From Atherix ibis (lineage: Eukaryota > Arthropoda > Insecta > Diptera > Athericidae): 64,000 bases of DNA. The stretch is taken from the NCBI GenBank assembly GCA_958298945.1, contig OY282609.1, positions 55,958,220 through 56,022,219 on the forward strand, given 5' to 3'. The position numbers and the translations under genes were made by a program. This document shows positions 27,901 through 38,809 of this stretch, one piece after another (position 1 is the first letter of the stretch; each line of letters begins with the position of its first letter). The notes under the pieces are model-generated. The model was not told the DNA's origin. It saw nothing but the letters and a program-made list of their open reading frames with translations, and ran no database searches.

Positions 27901-28959
27901 CTGGCTTCGTCATATGCCAGGAACTACTTTATAGCGCCATGACCATGAGGCCATTTGGCTACTTCATTGTTCATGTAGGAAGCTTTCTGAATGATACTGG
28001 GATGTGGTTTGTAGAGTAGTGACGATTTTGTGAAGTAAATAAGAATGTTGTAACTGATTAAAGTTGTGACTTGGGAATGGACTTACTGGATGCAAAAGCT
28101 TCATAATAGAAGGAATCCTGCTTGAGGAGATATTTTTGTGCTGCTGGTTTTTATAAAGTATGTGAGTGATGGTAGACAAAGTGCCACAAATTGGTATTGC
28201 AAAAAAAAAAAAATTACGAGTCCCAGTATATCTCTAGTCTAGATTCTGAGGAACTTACATGCCCAGAATTTTGTTATGGATGTTGAATTGACGGCTTTAT
28301 TGAGTGGCTAATAGTGTTAGTTATCATTCTGTTAGTAAGACAGCTAGATTATGGATAACTATGAGCTTTTTCAACCAACTTTTCAGCAAAAAATTGCACA
28401 TATTTCCCTAAGCCCCGGCATCCAATGAAACCCAATGCTCCTGTTACTAAGTAGGCTATATGAAATTGTCCTAATTACTGAGCCACGAATTTCTTTAAAG
28501 ATGGCACAGGTTATAGCACTCCGTTGGCTAGGGATATTGATCGTAATTTCAATTGCCGTTTTGATAGCCCACAGCTCCTCGTAATATAGAGCTACTTTTA
28601 AAGGAAGATTCTATTACGCAGTGATTCTCTACCAGTCAAAGTGTCAGTGTTACAAAGTCTACTCCCCAAAAGACCTTTTCTAGGTTGAACGACAACAGCA
28701 ACTGTGAATTAAAAGCTGTACTTTAAGCAGCATATCCAAAGTTCTCCGGCCCAACTTGCAGTCATATTGTTGAGGATTGAGTTTATTGGCAAGAACCTGG
28801 TAAAATTTTGTAAAAGATCTTTTCCAGGACTTTGGAAGTAGAGGCAAAATATGATCACATTATTTTTACACTTTGGCAAGGACAGGCTCTTAAATGGTAA
28901 TAATATTTCTCAAGGAACGCGTGTGCGTGATCTGAGACTTATAATAAAGCAGAACGCTC
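27901..28959. other. non-coding, probably decayed LINE interior
   Basis: It lies between two jockey-like fragments and has similar base composition, so it may be the same insertion, but no motif can be read. Confidence 0.4.
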
Positions 28960-29190
28960 AGACGAAAATAAAAATAATTGAATTTAACGGACGGTACAAA
29001 ATATTTTACTAAAACCACTCCTAGACAAAAGGTCAAAACTGACAATAAAGTATATTTTTACTATACAAGGCGGTACTGAAATCGATATGGACATAAGGAC
29101 TAGAATTTTAACGTTCAAGTAATTATTCGAATTATCAAAGAATCAAAACCCTACAATCCCTTACATATCTTCATATTTTTATATTTTACC
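28960..29190 (+). mobile_element. jockey-like LINE 3' fragment
   Basis: Readable pieces KIIEFNGRYKIFY and, after a stop, LLDKRSKLT (about 29022) followed by an out-of-frame equivalent of YKAVLKSIWTYGIQLW resemble the C-terminal part of jockey polymerases. It is homologous in position to 21180-21290. Probably part of the same old insertion as 27400-27900. Confidence 0.55.
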
Positions 29191-29984
29191 TTAACAAATT
29201 ATACGTAATTATAGATATTATTTTAATTTTAAAAAAAATTCTGTAAGATTTATTTAATTTTCCAATCGGAAATTTCCTCCTAAAACTACACCTGATAATG
29301 TGTGTACTTAACATTACAAGATAATAAAATTATCGAAAATAATACGCAATAAAATTGAAGTAATTTTCTTTTAGGTCATAAATTCTTTCGTGTTTTTAAA
29401 AAAAAAAAATAATTTCTTGTCATAATACGAAGAAAAAAAACAAAAAAAAAAGGATTTGAATAAAATAAAATAAAAATAAATTTGCTAACTTTGAGTGTCC
29501 ATAAAATGATTAGTCTTCGTCAATAGTGCGCGGGAACAGGCTTGGAATGGGCTGGGCTAAGACACCAACTGGGATGGGTTCGGATTTTTATTATCAATTT
29601 TGAAATTCGTATTGTTGACACTTTATGACAAAGAAACCAAAGCTGACGTCTCAATTTTATCAATTCTGCTCATAAATGTGAAAGATTTTTAAAAAAAAAT
29701 TGATAAGCGAAATTAGAAGAATGTCGAGTTTGGATAGCACAAAAGAAATTTTTGGAGTTTCGATTGGTATTTAATCAATTTCTAATATATTTTTCAAAGC
29801 TTGTTATCTAAAACAAAAAGCTTAAAAAATGGTAAATTTTAAGATAATACATAAAATTCTAAGTTCAAAAAATTGCAGATAACTCACTTTGAATGAAAAT
29901 AATCGAAAGTTAATGAATTTAAATTGAAATTTGATTATTTTCTGCATTATTGAATGTTTTCTATTATATTCAGAGCCTTGGCAA

Positions 29985-30075
29985 TGCGGTACTGAATTTC
30001 CTTTATTAGTCGCCTTTTACGATAGGCAGGAAATACCGTAGGACTATTCTAAGCCCAATCCTACACGGGAAAATA
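29985..30075 (+). other. short SINE-like or LINE-like segment (tentative)
   Basis: TTAGTCGCCTTTTACGATAG followed by GCAGGAAATACCGTAGGACT and a CCCAATCCTACACGGG end stands out from the AT-rich surroundings. I have the impression of having seen similar words dispersed in many insect genomes but cannot name the family. Confidence 0.35.
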
Positions 30076-30136
30076 GTGGAGTAGATACTTAAATGTTAAT
30101 AATATGAAATAAGACAAATTCATATAAATTTAATAT

Positions 30137-30170
30137 ACCAGATGTATAAGTTTAAATCTGCTGTTTTTTT
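30137..30170. mobile_element. solo terminal repeat of mariner group A
   Basis: CCAGATGTATAAGTTTAAAT followed by CTGCTGTTTTTTTAG, preceded by TA, matches the A-group terminus with three mismatches. No second end or coding part is attached; the full copy A3 starts 114 bp further on. Confidence 0.7.
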
Positions 30171-30283
30171 AGCAAATTGCTTCGCCTATAGAGTATCATG
30201 GAAAAGCTATATTTTAGACATATAGGCCTAAATCCTTTTATTGTAATGCCATCATATTAATTTTGTTGAACTCCTATTAAGTA

Positions 30284-31538
30284 CCACGTGTATAAGCTTA
30301 AATCCGCTGTTTTTTTAGTCAAAAGCGGATTTTCATAGAAAGCAAAAACAAATTTATTCAAAGTACTTGCCCTTGCTAGCTACACATTTTCTCATCTTTC
30401 AGGCAATTTGGGGATACCACGCCAAAAAAATTCCTTCTCTTTCGATGCAAACCACTCATGAAGCCATTTTCGGACGTCTTCGTAAGAGTCAAAGTGCTGC
30501 TCAGCGAGCGCGTGGCCCATCGACGAAAACAGGTGGTAGTCGAAAGGGGCCAGAACTGGCGAATAAGCTGGATGGGGTAGCACCTCCCAGTTGAGTGTCT
30601 CCAAGTAGTTTGGACCATTTTTGTCGTGTGCGATGGTGCGTTGTCATGTCTTTGTTGATAATCCGTCCTTTTTTCACGTAGAGCACGGTGCAATTTGATC
30701 AGCTGTTGGTGGTAGCGGTGGGCATTGACAGTTTCACCAGGTTTCAACATCTCATAGTAGACGATACCCTGCTGATCTCACCAAACGCACAGCATCGTCT
30801 TCCGTCCGAAGCGATTTGGTCTTGGGGAAGATGTTGATGGTTGGCCGGGATCAACCTACGATTTCTTGCGTTTAGGATTCTCGAATTATATCCACTCGTC
30901 TGTCATAATCCGATGCAGGAACGACTTTATTTTTTGTTTGGCGAGCAAGATTTCGCATATGTTTTGGCGTCGCTCCATCTGCCTATCGTTCAATTCATGC
31001 GGCACCCATTTTCCGATCTTTTCAATCTTCCCCATGGCACGCAGACGCATGGAAATGGCTGGTTAAGTAACACCCAATTGCTCCGCGAGCAGTTTTTGTG
31101 ATTGGGTATCGTCTTCGTCCAAAAGAGCCTGCAATTGATGGTGCTCAACCTTCCTAGGCCGATTTTCACGATTCTTGTCCAACAAGTCAAAATTGCCGTC
31201 TTTGAACTGACAAAACCAATCTCGGCACATTGTTTCCGCTAAAGCACTATCACCATAGGCCTCCATAAGCATTTGAGGTGATTCGGCGGCCGATTTCTTC
31301 AAATTGAAGATGAAAAGCAGAGCTTCCCGCATATGCTCTTTTTCTGGGACAAACCTAGACATGATTACCAAAGGAAAAATTTATGTTGTTGTACGAAATT
31401 GCTGACAATTTACACTGATTAATGTTGACAGATGTCAAACTCATAAAAAAAAAGTATGGCGTGTCGTGTTCATGGTAGCTTAATACGCTCACTCACGCCA
31501 TCTATGACCAAACAGCGGATTTAAGCTTATACACATGG
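30284..31538 (-). mobile_element. mariner copy A3 (mauritiana-like)
   Basis: Termini CCACGTGTATAAGCTTAAAT and the complement ending TTATACACATGG are flanked by TA (30282-30283, 31539-31540). Length 1255 bp, near full size. Confidence 0.93.
30370..31362 (-). pseudogene. mariner transposase relic in A3
   Basis: The frame starts MSRFVPEKEHMREALLF at 31362 and runs 99 codons through the first helix-turn-helix to LLAEQLGVT, where a TAA stops it. Later frames hold a damaged first catalytic region, DNAPSH with a preceding deletion that removes LIFLH, and PVLAPFDYHLF. The C terminus reads WRGIPKLPER. Several frameshifts. Confidence 0.88.
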
Positions 31539-31540
31539 TA

Positions 31541-33040
31541 GATAATTTTTCAGTTATTCATAAGTTTTGAAAATATTTCTTATAGGATTTCAAGATGCAT
31601 ACATGCTCAACGATATTCTTCTCTACTCTCTTCCCGATATTTACAAACTTTTCAGAACTTTTACCTGTTTGAGTCATTCCTGTCCGCATATAATTAAGAT
31701 AAAATTGAATTTATGCCTTCCTTATTAGGTGGGGCTATCTTTTTTTACTCATCCACTTATTATTAAGTACCACCATTATAGAAATCATTTTTTTTCTTTT
31801 TTTTTTAAATACTGAAAACAAATTTTGTAAATGCTTCCAAAATGTGCCAATTATTTTTTCTTCTAAATAATAATTTTCTATAGAAGAAAGTAATTCCAGT
31901 AAGTTTTTTCTCTCTCTACGAGTATATTTACGGACAATTAAATTTTGTTTATGGATCATTATAGGTGAAGTATTCGACTTCTTGGTGTACTCGTATTTGC
32001 GTTGGAGAGAAGAAAAATGAATTTTAACGTGAAAAAAAAGTGAATAGATTTTTTTGATTATTATTTCTTGGTAATAGAAACAACCATTAGACTAAAAGGA
32101 AATTCCAGAGTCCACAAACGAATGGTAATATTTTCAGTGAATAGTTTTCAAATTAATCTTTTTCTTTATAGCATTTTTTTCTAAACTTTTTAATATAATT
32201 TTAGTTTTTAAATTTTAAATTTGGTTAAGTTCTTTATTTTCGAAACTAATCGACGGAATATTCCAAAAACTAAAATTCTAGTTATTCAGCGTCTTCCTTT
32301 TGTTCAACGATTTGGACATCCGCAATTTCTTAATTTCGTAGTTCTATAATGCTCTTAATCCCTTTTTTAAGGACAAAATTTAACCGTTTATATATAAATT
32401 CGAGAAATTTTCATGTTATTCCACATTTTGCAAAAATTAAACGGGATTTTTTATAGTCGGCGGTGCACTTCTGTCGGATTTACTGACAAAATTTTTTAAA
32501 GTTCAAATTATTTTTCATCCGAATTTAGGGCACTATCCAATGTATCTATCAGCTTACAGAAATTTTCTATATGTTCACAGATTCACTCAAATGAGTTATT
32601 GTGGAATCTTTCCTTGTATTTGTGGTCCAGAAGTTGTAATGTTCCTCTTGATTACATGATAATGTCATCCATATTCGTGTAAAGTTAAGATTGAACAGAA
32701 GCAACTGTTAAGAAAAATAAGGCTTACAGAAAAACTCAATCTTTTGAGTGAACCTACACAGTTGCTACTCGTAGCATATTTTAGAAAATTAATTTTATAA
32801 ATTTTGTTTCTAAGATTTTTAAATTCTTTTCAGTTTAGTATTTTTCTATTAATCGAATTCTGATCTTTGATTTCGTAAAGAAAAAAAGGCTTCCAACTTT
32901 TTCATTAATTTCTCTCAATCCGTGTAATTTTCATTTAGGAATTCACCTCATTATTTACCTTACCACCCTTTCTCCAACCTTTGTTCAGGGTCGATTTACT
33001 AAAATTAGTTATTGGCTACTTAAACTTTAATACAAATATC
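31541..33040. other. non-coding gap in the inferred intron
   Basis: AT-rich sequence with no recognised repeat or frame. Confidence 0.55.
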
Positions 33041-33092
33041 TTCTATTGTATTTGAATTCCAGAAGATCATATTGGTTGTTCAGTATTCGTTT

Positions 33093-34391
33093 GGAAGAGA
33101 AAATGGTGATCCTATCGAATAATAGTAGAGCGCTTGAAGAATATGTTAAGTCTATAAAACAGACTATAATAATAACTCTAAACAGAATTAGAACAGGTCA
33201 TATCATTTGCAATAGCAAACTACACAGATCAAGCTTTCTAATAGCTGTGCTTGCAATTTAATTTAGGATTATGAACATGTTATGATAGGATGCAAAAAAC
33301 ATCTGAAAATAATAGATAAATATCTACAATAAAATCAATAAAAAATTACGTGATACTGGAACGTATGCAGAGGTGCTGAGCTCGAATCTAGCTAGTGACC
33401 TTTAGTTTTCGGTAGCATTCCCGTTGCTTTCCAATGTTTCTGCTTCTATCGATTTTTAGGGCATTCTTTTTATTGCTTCAGATCAGCTTGGGTACCAAAA
33501 ATGGTTCAGGCATTCAGTTTTTATCTTGTGCGGAGAATGTTTTAATTGTTATTAAACGTGCTCAGCTTTTTCTGTTCCTTATTTTTAACTATAGACTTAA
33601 AAGTAGAGATAACAGAATGTCTCAGAAGAAAGCAAAATGCTCAGTACTTTTTCGATCATTTTGATAGCATCCAGTGCAGTTCTACGTGACCGCAAATCAG
33701 ACGACAACAGTAGTTCCTGTAGAAATACGTGCAATGAGTCTACCGGCAAATACTAAAATTTAGAATGGTGTGGGACAAATGTGATTCCAACTACAGTCCC
33801 AGGTTCAACAGCTGCGCCTTAGTATCAGCAAATAGCACAGCTGATGCAGTCAAGCTCAGCCAATTTAGCAACAATCCATTCAGCAACAGTTACAACTTCA
33901 TCAATAACGAACGCAGCCTCTTCAGCAACAGCATCTGCAACAATAACTGCAGCTACTATATACAACTATAAGCAACAACAAAAAATAAGCCACAACAAGG
34001 ACCAACGAATAACAAAAAAATCGCAATAACAAGCAAATTACGCTTTAAATTTTCCAGTTTGCAGTTTGTACTTTGCATAAGCAAAAAGCAATTATCAATT
34101 GGCAATTAACAATTAGCAATTAGTAATGAGCAAGGAACTGTAAGGATTCAGCAAAAAGCCACAAGAAAATTGCGCCTTGTACTTTGCACTTCGAACTTTG
34201 CTTTTTGCACTTTGCACTTTGCAATTTTCACTAAGCAACAAGCAATTAGCAATGAGCAATAAGCAATGAACAATGAGCAATAAGCTGCAAGCAACAAACA
34301 TTTTGCACTTAACATAAGCACCAAGCTACAAGCAAGAAGCTACAAGCAACAAGCAATAAATAACAAGCTACAAGCACATTGCGCTTTGCAT
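33093..34391 (+). repeat. left arm of a 1.3-kb inverted duplication
   Basis: This stretch recurs in reverse orientation at 38810-40166. Parts of about 200 bp (for example 33765-33971 against 39230-39436) translate to identical peptides in both arms. 33434-33664 differs at only five of 76 codons. One stretch (about 33215-33360 against 39880-40075) has diverged. The left edge is a LINE C-terminal piece (TLNRIRTGH), the right part is rich in GCAATTAGCAATGAGC-like words. Confidence 0.9.
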
Positions 34392-34985
34392 GCAGACGCC
34401 AACACTAGTTCCTGTGGAAATTTGTGCAACCAGTTTGTTAAAATTTAGAACGGTGTGCGGACAAATGTGATTCCACAGATGCCACCGAAGCAACAATCTC
34501 AGTTTCAACTACAGGCCCAGGTTCAACAGCTGCCGCTTTAGTATAAGCAAATACAACAGCAGATACAGGCAGACTCAGCCATTCTAGCAACAACCCATTC
34601 AACAACAACCGCAACCTTTTCTGCAACAGCATCTGCAACAACAACCGCAGCCACTACAACAATAAACAACAATAACAAATAAACCGAAACAAGGAGCAAC
34701 GAACAACAAAAAAATGTCCCTTTGCGTTTTGAAGTTTCCAGTTTGCACTTTGCATAAGCAACAAGGAATTATTAATTGACAATTATTAATAATTAGGAAT
34801 TAGTAATAAGTAAAAGCTTTAAGGAACAATCAACAAGTAAATTGCGCTTTTTTAACTTTGCACTTTTCACTAAGCAACAAGCAATTAGCAATTAGTAATG
34901 GGCAATGAGCAATTAGCAATGAGCATAAGCAACAAGCGAAGGAGGGACAAGCGGCAAGCAACAAGCAACAAGCTACAAGCAACAA
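33705..34985 (+). repeat. direct duplication of a Q/S-T-rich, GCAA-word-rich unit (two copies, about 680 and 590 bp)
   Basis: Copy 1 (33705-34388) and copy 2 (34393-34985) both start with CTAGTTCCTGTxGAAAT-like sequence, continue with GACAAATGTGATTCCA and CCCAGGTTCAACAGCTG, and end in runs of words such as AAGCAATTAGCAATGAGC. They are clearly homologous with many indels. Only copy 1 is present in the inverted arm. Short glutamine-rich frames occur but are not kept between copies. Origin unknown. Confidence 0.75.
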
Positions 34986-35514
34986 GCTTGATCATATTGG
35001 TTGTTGGGTATTCGTTTGGGGTTTAAATTGATTAAAATCGACTATTGGGAAGAAGGAGGCTTACATATAAACTCCAGACATTATAGAATCTTCACGATGC
35101 AAGGAAATTTTAGAAAAATTTCAAACTATTGAGTTAAATGGTTTTTCCATCTATAGTCAAGTGTCGCCGACGATACGAACATGGAGAAAAATAACTTTCG
35201 CACGGCTGCTGTGAGCCATTAGAGCCTATTTTAATCAATTTAAATTATTTCAATAAAAAATTGTGACCATAAAATCGAAATGACTGCTCAACATTACAAA
35301 AATTTTGCCAGTCATCATGTATTCTTCGAAAACTAGAGCCATCAGCCAAAACCATTGCAAACACTAAACCGCTTTCAAGTAGAGGATCCTTTTTTGGTTT
35401 ACTGCTTGAAAAAATTGTCGATTTCGCAGCCTTTTTAGTAATGGGACCATGGAAACCTACTCAGAAAGCGGTTTGTAATCCATTCAATTATGGCTTAAGT
35501 CAAGCTCAATATGG

Positions 35515-35605
35515 TGCCGTGGCGTAATGTATGGTCCCCAAAGACTAGGCAAGAAGTCCTGCATTCGATAGGGTGACGAGCTTTTTTATATAAAGCACTT
35601 GCCCT
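35515..35605 (+). other. tRNA- or SINE-like segment (tentative)
   Basis: GGTGCCGTGGCGTAATGTAT resembles a pol III A box context (TGGCGTAATGT), and GCATTCGATAG 46 bp further resembles a degenerate B box, followed by TTTTTT. No complete cloverleaf could be drawn by hand. It could be a tRNA-derived SINE end or chance. Confidence 0.25.
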
Positions 35606-35641
35606 AAAGCAATTCGAATATCCTTTTTTAATATTTAGATA

Positions 35642-36913
35642 CGAGGGTAGTTCAATAAGTCCTTAGAAAATCCGAGAAATTGTGCTTGTAGTGTCGGTCA
35701 AAATTTCAGCTCAAACAGGAAAGCTGTCAAAATTTCAGCTCGATCCATAGCGTAAGTCAATTTCTATCGTCGATTAAAGTTAACGACATTTATTTGTGCA
35801 TAACAATGGAAAAAAGCGAGTTTAGGGCTGTCATCAAACATCTCCATTGAAAGGCTTAAGCCCGAAAGAAATCAAAGCCGAGTTGGATGCAGTTCATGGC
35901 ACATCTGCACCTGTGTTTGCAACGGTTTACAATTGGGTGAATGAATTTAAACGTGGCCGTTCATCCACGAAAGATGAACATCGTTCAGGACGCCCAGTTG
36001 AGGTGTCTACTCCTGAAATCATCGACAAAATCCACGATCTGATTTTGAACGATCGGCGAATTAAAGTGCGCGAATTAGTTGAGGCCACGGGCATATCACA
36101 AGGTACAGTCGCTTCAATTTTGCATGAAAAATTGTCATGAAAAAATTCGGCAACATGGGTGCCACATTTGCTCTCAGAGTAGAATAAGCGCAATCAAGTA
36201 GTGGACTCTGAGGCTATGTTGGCACTCTTTCATCGCAATCCTGCCGAATTCCTTCGTCGATATATCACTGTGGACGAAACCTGGATACATTACTACACTC
36301 CAGAAACGAAGAGACAGTCATCACAGTGGATTTTCAAGGGTGAACGGGCTCCGAGAAGGCAAAAACTGTGCCATCGGCCGGCAAGGTGATGGCCACGGTC
36401 TTTTGGGATTCGCAGGGCATCATTTTTATCGACTACTTGGAAAAAGGAAAAACAATAACAGGAGCGTATTACGCGTCGTTATTGCAACGGTTGAGCGAGG
36501 AAATCAAAGAGAAACGCCCCCATCTGAAGAAGAAAAAAATCCTCTTGCATCAGGACAATGCGCGTGTGCACGCCTGCGCTGTTTCCATGGCCAAAATTGT
36601 GAAATTGAGAATGGAATTGTTGCAGCATCCCACCTATTCACCAGATTTGGCCCCGAGTGACTATTTTCTTTTCCCCAATCTGAAGAAATGGCTTGGCGGA
36701 CGACGGTTCACTTCCAACGAGGACGTCATTGCTCAAACGAATGAGTATTTTGCAGAACATCCAAAATCCTATTTTTTGGACGGGATAAAAATTTTGGAAA
36801 AACGGTTGGAAAAGTGTATAGAGCTAAAAGGAGATTATGTTGAAAAATAAAATTTTTTTTTTAAAAAACAATTTTTTTCCATCTTTTTCTAAGGACTTAT
36901 TGAACGACCCTCG
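35642..36913 (+). mobile_element. mariner copy C2 (irritans-like)
   Basis: Termini CGAGGGTAGTTCAATAAGTC and the complement ending GAACGACCCTCG are flanked by TA (35640-35641, 36914-36915). 1272 bp. It is closely related to C3 at 56892 in inverted orientation. Confidence 0.93.
35806..36850 (+). pseudogene. irritans-like mariner transposase relic in C2
   Basis: It begins MEKSEFRAVIKHL, then a one-base loss (TTGA in place of TTTGA in C3) shifts the frame. A frame from 35847 covers the two helix-turn-helix motifs up to LHEKLS, where TGA stops it; a TAG lies near 36182. The frame from 36201 has TVDETWIHYYTPE (first Asp), and one lost base near 36357 moves the rest to the frame that starts at 36368, with HQDNARVHA and SPDLAPSDYF. 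The catalytic triad is unbroken. The end is GDYVEK. Two or three single-base events account for nearly all of the damage. Confidence 0.88.
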
Positions 36914-36915
36914 TA

Positions 36916-37590
36916 CATCGTGCGTCTGGAATGTATTAGAAGGGATAAAAGGGAGAAATGTTCCCGGTTGATAGTAATGATTCGGAAAAATTTAGTGATG
37001 CAGGCTGTTCCATAACCAGTTTGAAGCGTTGAAAAAAGAATCTTAATATCTTACAGTATGGTCTAAATGGGGATTCAGGGTGAATTGATGTGCATTTTTG
37101 GCGAAACGGGTATTAGTTTTAGGGGCGGAATACAACTAGCCAATTCACTGGAACACTACTTATGGGCAATACGATAAAATAAGGAAAAACAGAAGTCATT
37201 ATCGGTGGTGTTTTAGTGAGTCCATAATATTTTTGTCACCTATTAAATTTATCGTTTGATTTTGTATGTCATCTTGTAAGTGCAATAACATTTTAGAAGC
37301 GCTTGCCCATACATGGGAATTACAATCCAACTTGGGGAAAATATATTTTTTACCTAGATCAGAAGGGGTGAAAAATTTCTTGTATCGCTTAAGAAGACAT
37401 AGAAATTTTGCCGTTTTTCGGTTTCAATTATTTGAGTACCTTTCATGCTATTGTTGCGGAAACCATATAGTTGGTCTTTGAGGAGCTTCCTCTATTTCAT
37501 ATAATTTATAAGCTAATATCGGATTTTTTATGAAAATAAAAAAAAATCCAAAATATATAGGGACTAACGAACTCTCAGCCATTTAATTCA
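36916..37590. other. non-coding gap between mariners C2 and A4
   Basis: A 71-codon frame at 37266-37481 has no recognisable domain. It is less AT-rich than its surroundings. No repeat family seen. Confidence 0.5.
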
Positions 37591-38675
37591 CCAGGTGTAT
37601 AAGCTTAAATCCGCTGTTTAGTTATAGATGGCGTGAGCGAGCTACCATGGACACGCCATATTTTTTTTTATGAGATTGACATTTGTCAACATTAGTCAAC
37701 ATTAATAGGCTTATGGAGGCGTTTGGTGACAGTGCTTTATCGGAAACAACGTGCCGAGATTGGTTTCGTCGGTTCAAAGACGGCAATTTTGGCTTGTGGG
37801 AGAAGAACCGTGAAAATAGGCCTAGGAAGGTTGAGGACCATCAATTGCAGGCTTTTTTGGACGAAGACGATACCTAATCTCAAAACATGCTCGTGGAGCA
37901 ATTGGGTGTTACTCAACCAGCCATTTCCATGCGTCTGCGTGCCATGGGGAAGATTGAAAAGATCGGAAAATGGGTGCCGCATGAATTGAACAATAGGCAG
38001 ATGGAGCGACGCAAAAACACATGCAAAATCTTGCTCGCCAAACAAAAAATAAAGTCGTTCCTGCATCGGATTATGACAGACGATGAAAAGTGGATATAAT
38101 TCAAGAATCCTAAACGCAAGAAATCGTAGGTTGATCCCGGCCAACCATCAACATCTTCCCCAAAACCAAATGGCTTCGGACGGAAGACGATGCTGTGCGT
38201 TTGGTAAGATCAGCAGGTTATCGTCAACTATGAGATGTTAAAACCTGGTGAACGCTCTGCGTGAAAAAAGGACGGGTTAATAAAAAAAGATATGACAAGC
38301 TGATTTTCCTCCACGACAACGCACCATCGCACACGTCAAAAATGGTCCGAAACTTCTTGGAGGCACTCAACTGTTAAAGGTGCTACCCCACCCCGCTTAT
38401 TCACCAGACCTGTCCCCTTCCGACTACCACCTGTTTTCGTCGATGGGCCACTTCCTCGCCGAGCAGCACTTCGATTCTTACGAAGGCGTCCTAAAATGGC
38501 TTGATGAGGTGTTTGACTCGAAAGAGAAGGCATTTTTTTGGCGTGGTATCCACAAATTGCCCGAGAGATGGAAAAAAATGTGTAGCTAGCGAGGGCAAGT
38601 ACTTTGAATAAATTTGTTTTTGCTTTCTATGAAAAAAACATGTTTTTTTGATTAAAAAACTGCGGATTTAAGCTT
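37591..38675 (+). mobile_element. mariner copy A4 (mauritiana-like), right end truncated
   Basis: The left end is CCAGGTGTATAAGCTTAAAT, preceded by CA rather than TA. The right terminal repeat reads CTGCGGATTTAAGCTT and then breaks off into GCTTATTGC-type low-complexity sequence that borders the inverted arm, so the last 12-13 bp of the transposon are lost. Confidence 0.88.
37707..38589 (+). pseudogene. mariner transposase relic in A4
   Basis: The N-terminal 30 or so codons are deleted (the 5' untranslated part joins directly to LMEAFGDSALSETTCRDW). The frame stops at TAA near 37876, then LLVEQLGVTQPAISMRLR resumes in the same frame to DDEKWI, followed by TAA. A deletion removes LKPGETVNAHRYHQQ. 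The end has HDNAPSHTSK, SPDLSPSDYHLF and WRGIHKLPERW. Confidence 0.87.
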
Positions 38676-38809
38676 TATTGCTTATGGTTTATTGCTTATT
38701 GCTTAATGCAGAGTACACAGTGCTTGTTGCTTGTAGCTTCTTGCTTGCAGCTTGTTGCTCGTTGCTTATTGTTTGTTACTTACGCAAAGTGCAAATTGCA
38801 AGCTGCAAA

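Noticed and set aside
33434..33664. 76-codon frame shared by both arms of the inverted duplication
   Set aside because: Conservation follows from the recent duplication of the DNA. The frame is hydrophobic and AT-driven, with no known domain.
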